Source: Gloeophyllum trabeum ATCC 11539 (lineage: Eukaryota > Basidiomycota > Agaricomycetes > Gloeophyllales > Gloeophyllaceae). From it: a stretch of DNA of 64,000 nucleotides. Each line of letters begins with the position of its first letter. The first letter of the stretch is position 1. Made by a program: the position numbers and the translations under genes. Below, piece after piece: positions 61,945-64,000 of the stretch. The notes beneath the pieces are model-generated. The model worked only from the letters and a program-made list of their open reading frames with translations. It did no database searches and was not told the DNA's origin. The stretch covers positions 2,420,617 to 2,484,616 of the forward strand of contig NW_006920412.1 of assembly GCF_000344685.1 (NCBI RefSeq). The letters run 5' to 3'.

Positions 61945-63385
61945 TCAGGTCAAGCTGGGCGGTCTCGTCCGACTTCTGGACCTGCCCACGATCCTCCGTA
62001 CGTTCGCCACTACGCCCCTCTCAGGCTCTTTCGCCGGCCGCACCCTCTTTCTCAGCTTCCTCCGCCCGCCTCCCCACCGTCTCCCGCTCTCGCCCGTCAT
62101 CACCTCCCGCCGTCGCTCTTCTCTCTCCTCCCTCTCCATCCCCGACTCCTCCGACACGTAGTCCGTGTACTCCATCTTCCGTCCGCTCTGCCTGCTCCAG
62201 CCCGTGTCTGATCGTGTTCGTCCTGCCTGCGCTCCTGGTAGCGGTGGAGGCGGCGGCGGCGGCGTCCCGTACTCCTCTCCGTACTCCTCATCAGGGAAGA
62301 CAGGCTGCACATCTGCAGGTGCCGGGCTCCGGTACGTCACGTATGGCCGCCGGTGCATCGGATCTTCATCCTCGTCCTCGTACGGAAAATCTACTGCCTG
62401 GTCTTGCTGCGTCATTCTTGCTCGTCGTTGCCTTCGTGTTGTCTGCGCTCTGCGCCGTAATCCTGGCGCCGGGCTTTCTGCTTCGTCATCCGGCTCGCCC
62501 TCCATGTCGATCTCCGTGCGGTGGACTTCTCGCTCTGTCATCTGCGCCTCGTCTATCTGCACCGTCGGCTTCTTCAGCGCCGGCTTGAGTTTCCTCGTGA
62601 GCGTCCCCCACCGCCGTCGGATGGAGTTCCCTCGCTGCATCCCCGCACTTTCGGTCCGCTGGAGCTCCGTTTCTTCCACCCTCTCATCCCGTTGCTCCTG
62701 ATACTCTGTCTGAGGCGACTCCGCCTCTTCCTGTTCTATTTCTTCTTCAAACTCTCGGGTATGGGCATAGTCTCTCGCGCGAATCGGCGTCGCACCGCCC
62801 GCATAACCAGGCCCGCTATCAGTCCTACTCCTTCCCGAAACTGTCTGAAACACGCCGAATCATTACTCCACCACTCAGATACCGCTATTCAACATGACCA
62901 CTCACCCGGCTGACAAAAGGCTCGCTCGCGCGCCTCGAGCGCTGGCTGGCCATGCGGCTCATGCTCGTCACGGGCATGCCGAGCGCCTTCTCCACGATCG
63001 CGCGCTCCATCGGCGTCGCGTATCCCCACTCCCCGAAGCGCAGCCCGACGCCCTCCAGCCTTGCCGCCCACTCCGCGCGCGCGCGCTCGTAGAACTCGTC
63101 CTGCGCCGCGTGGATCGCGGCCTCGCGCGCGCGGTGCTGTTCGTCGTCCCACTCTGCCAGGGTTTCGGGGTCGGCGGTCTGCGGGTCGAAGGGCGGGTCG
63201 GAAGAAGGGGAGAGGAGCAGTTCGTGCTTGTGCGCCTCGAGCACATCGCGCGCGGGCGCGAGCCAGGTGCGCTCGAAGGCGTGCCAGGCCTTGCGGAAGC
63301 GCGTGGACCTGGAGGTGCTCGCGCCGGGGGGCGCGCCGCCCGGGTAGACGACGGGCGGCTCGTTGTAGTAGCCCGGGCCTGGCAT
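61945..63385 (-). CDS. Hypothetical charged, largely disordered protein
   Basis: Two exons (63385-62906 and 62844-61945) give 459 residues. The N-terminal 160 residues look ordered and helical, rich in Ala, Arg and Glu (RFRKAWHAFERTWLAPARDV; EFYERARAEWAARLEG), after a Pro/Gly-rich start (MPGPGYYNEPP). The rest is very acidic or basic in alternating blocks, with many Glu-Glu-Arg stretches, a run of seven prolines (about two thirds along) and an Arg-rich C-terminus (RRIVGRSRSRTRPP). No signal peptide, membrane segment or enzyme motif. The high G+C of the first exon generates several long shadow frames. Family unknown to me. Confidence 0.72.
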
Positions 63386-63763
63386 GGTATGGGGTGATTA
63401 GATAGTTTGGGCGTAGTCGTGGCTCCGGTTAGATGAGATGGGCGGGATGCGAGGGATCCTCGAGGCGATCGCGTGTGCCAGATTGGCTGTGATGAGGTCA
63501 GCGATAATTATAAGCTGGCGGGTGGCCGGGCCGGGATCCGGCGAGCTCTGAGATTCCTCACTCAGTACTCAGCCTTCAAGCTTCAAGCTCAAGCTTCAGG
63601 ATGAAAACGGCGGGTGCTTGGTGATAGAGGAAAGGTTAGTACGATACTTCTGCATAAAATGTGTTCCACGTATGGTGTTGTCGGATGACTGCTTCATACG
63701 CGTAACGCGGTTTATGCTGGGAGTATTCTCGATTCGTCTCTTGTCGAGACGTGAGACTATCAG
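63386..63763. other. Intergenic upstream of the disordered-protein gene
   Basis: Likely promoter of the leftward gene. Contains overlapping CAAGCTT repeats near 63,570-63,600; no gene seen. Confidence 0.35.
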
Positions 63764-64000
63764 TTGAGTAGGAGCCGTTCGCATCGTCGTCTATATGTGT
63801 ACCACCTCGGTGAGTGGATACATCTTGCGGAGGATCTCATTCGTGCTCTGCTAGATGGATCGGTGGAAGTAGAAATTGAGTTGGATGGAGAGCACAGTCT
63901 GAATTATCGGCGTGCTGCCGCCCTGGTTCGGATCAAGATAACTCTGGCTCTCCTCATCGAGCCTTGGTTCAATCAGTCCCATCCACAGCATCGCTTTCTG
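63764..64000 (+). CDS. Possible partial exon at window end
   Basis: After an acceptor-like TATCAG at 63758-63763, the plus strand stays open for 79 codons to the edge and reads like protein (LAEDLIRALLDGSVEVEIEL; AAALVRIKITLALLIEPW). The minus strand is also open from the edge to a TAG at 63853-63851, reading LWMGLIEPRLDEESQSYLD, so the strand is uncertain. No family assigned. Confidence 0.3.
   Translation, partial: MSRSRSHRRLYVYHLGEWIHLAEDLIRALLDGSVEVEIELDGEHSLNYRRAAALVRIKITLALLIEPWFNQSHPQHRFL

Noticed and set aside
62894..63397. Plus-strand 167-codon frame opposite the disordered-protein gene
   Set aside because: Arg/Ala-rich shadow caused by high G+C in exon 1 of the minus-strand gene.

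Overview
The window is nuclear DNA of a filamentous basidiomycete, most likely an Agaricomycete. Genes carry many introns of about 50-60 bp with GT..AG borders. The proteins read as fungal: Atg8, a Met30-like F-box/WD40 protein, a Bni1-type formin, Coq7, Pmp3, secreted lipases and GPI-anchored proteins. The fusion of an MLKL-type helical bundle to a TKL kinase also suggests Agaricomycetes. No prokaryotic, viral or CRISPR features were seen. Exons were joined by eye from splice signals and reading-frame phase. Where a product length is given, the exon lengths sum to a whole number of codons.

Layout, left to right. 1-12.2 kb: a secreted protein cut by the window edge, ATG8, ER glucosidase I (GH63, 16 exons), a disordered hypothetical protein, a 12-exon MFS transporter and a GSK3 kinase. 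12.2-15.7 kb holds no gene I can resolve, only fragments. 15.7-23.2 kb: a Met30-like F-box/WD40 gene convergent with a large MLKL-type bundle + TKL kinase + RasGEF gene, then a tRNA-Leu(UAA) with an intron. 23.3-25.6 kb: COQ7, followed by a run of N and a near-perfect copy of most of COQ7. 26-38 kb: an RBM5/10-like RNA-binding protein, a second MFS transporter (monocarboxylate-porter type) and a 1,729-residue formin.

38.9-50.1 kb is a secretome block. Three paralogous GPI-anchored PEBP-like proteins lie in tandem orientation, and two small minus-strand genes sit between copies 1 and 2. A type-B carboxylesterase and a small one-pass membrane protein follow. 50-55 kb is mostly gene-poor and contains a second run of N with duplicated flanks. 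55.5-64 kb: a class-3 lipase, a small four-exon orphan, an intergenic stretch with a repeated CCGGAGATAAAT-like motif, a decayed aldo/keto reductase, a 65-residue Pmp3 proteolipid split over five tiny exons, a disordered hypothetical protein and a possible partial exon at the edge.

The genes do not form one pathway. Housekeeping functions (autophagy, ER N-glycan trimming, ubiquinone synthesis, actin nucleation, SCF ubiquitin ligase, splicing) are mixed with transporters and secreted enzymes. The most unusual item is the three-part MLKL-bundle/kinase/RasGEF protein. Both N runs are bordered exactly by duplicated sequence, so the 'second copies' there are best treated as assembly artefacts.
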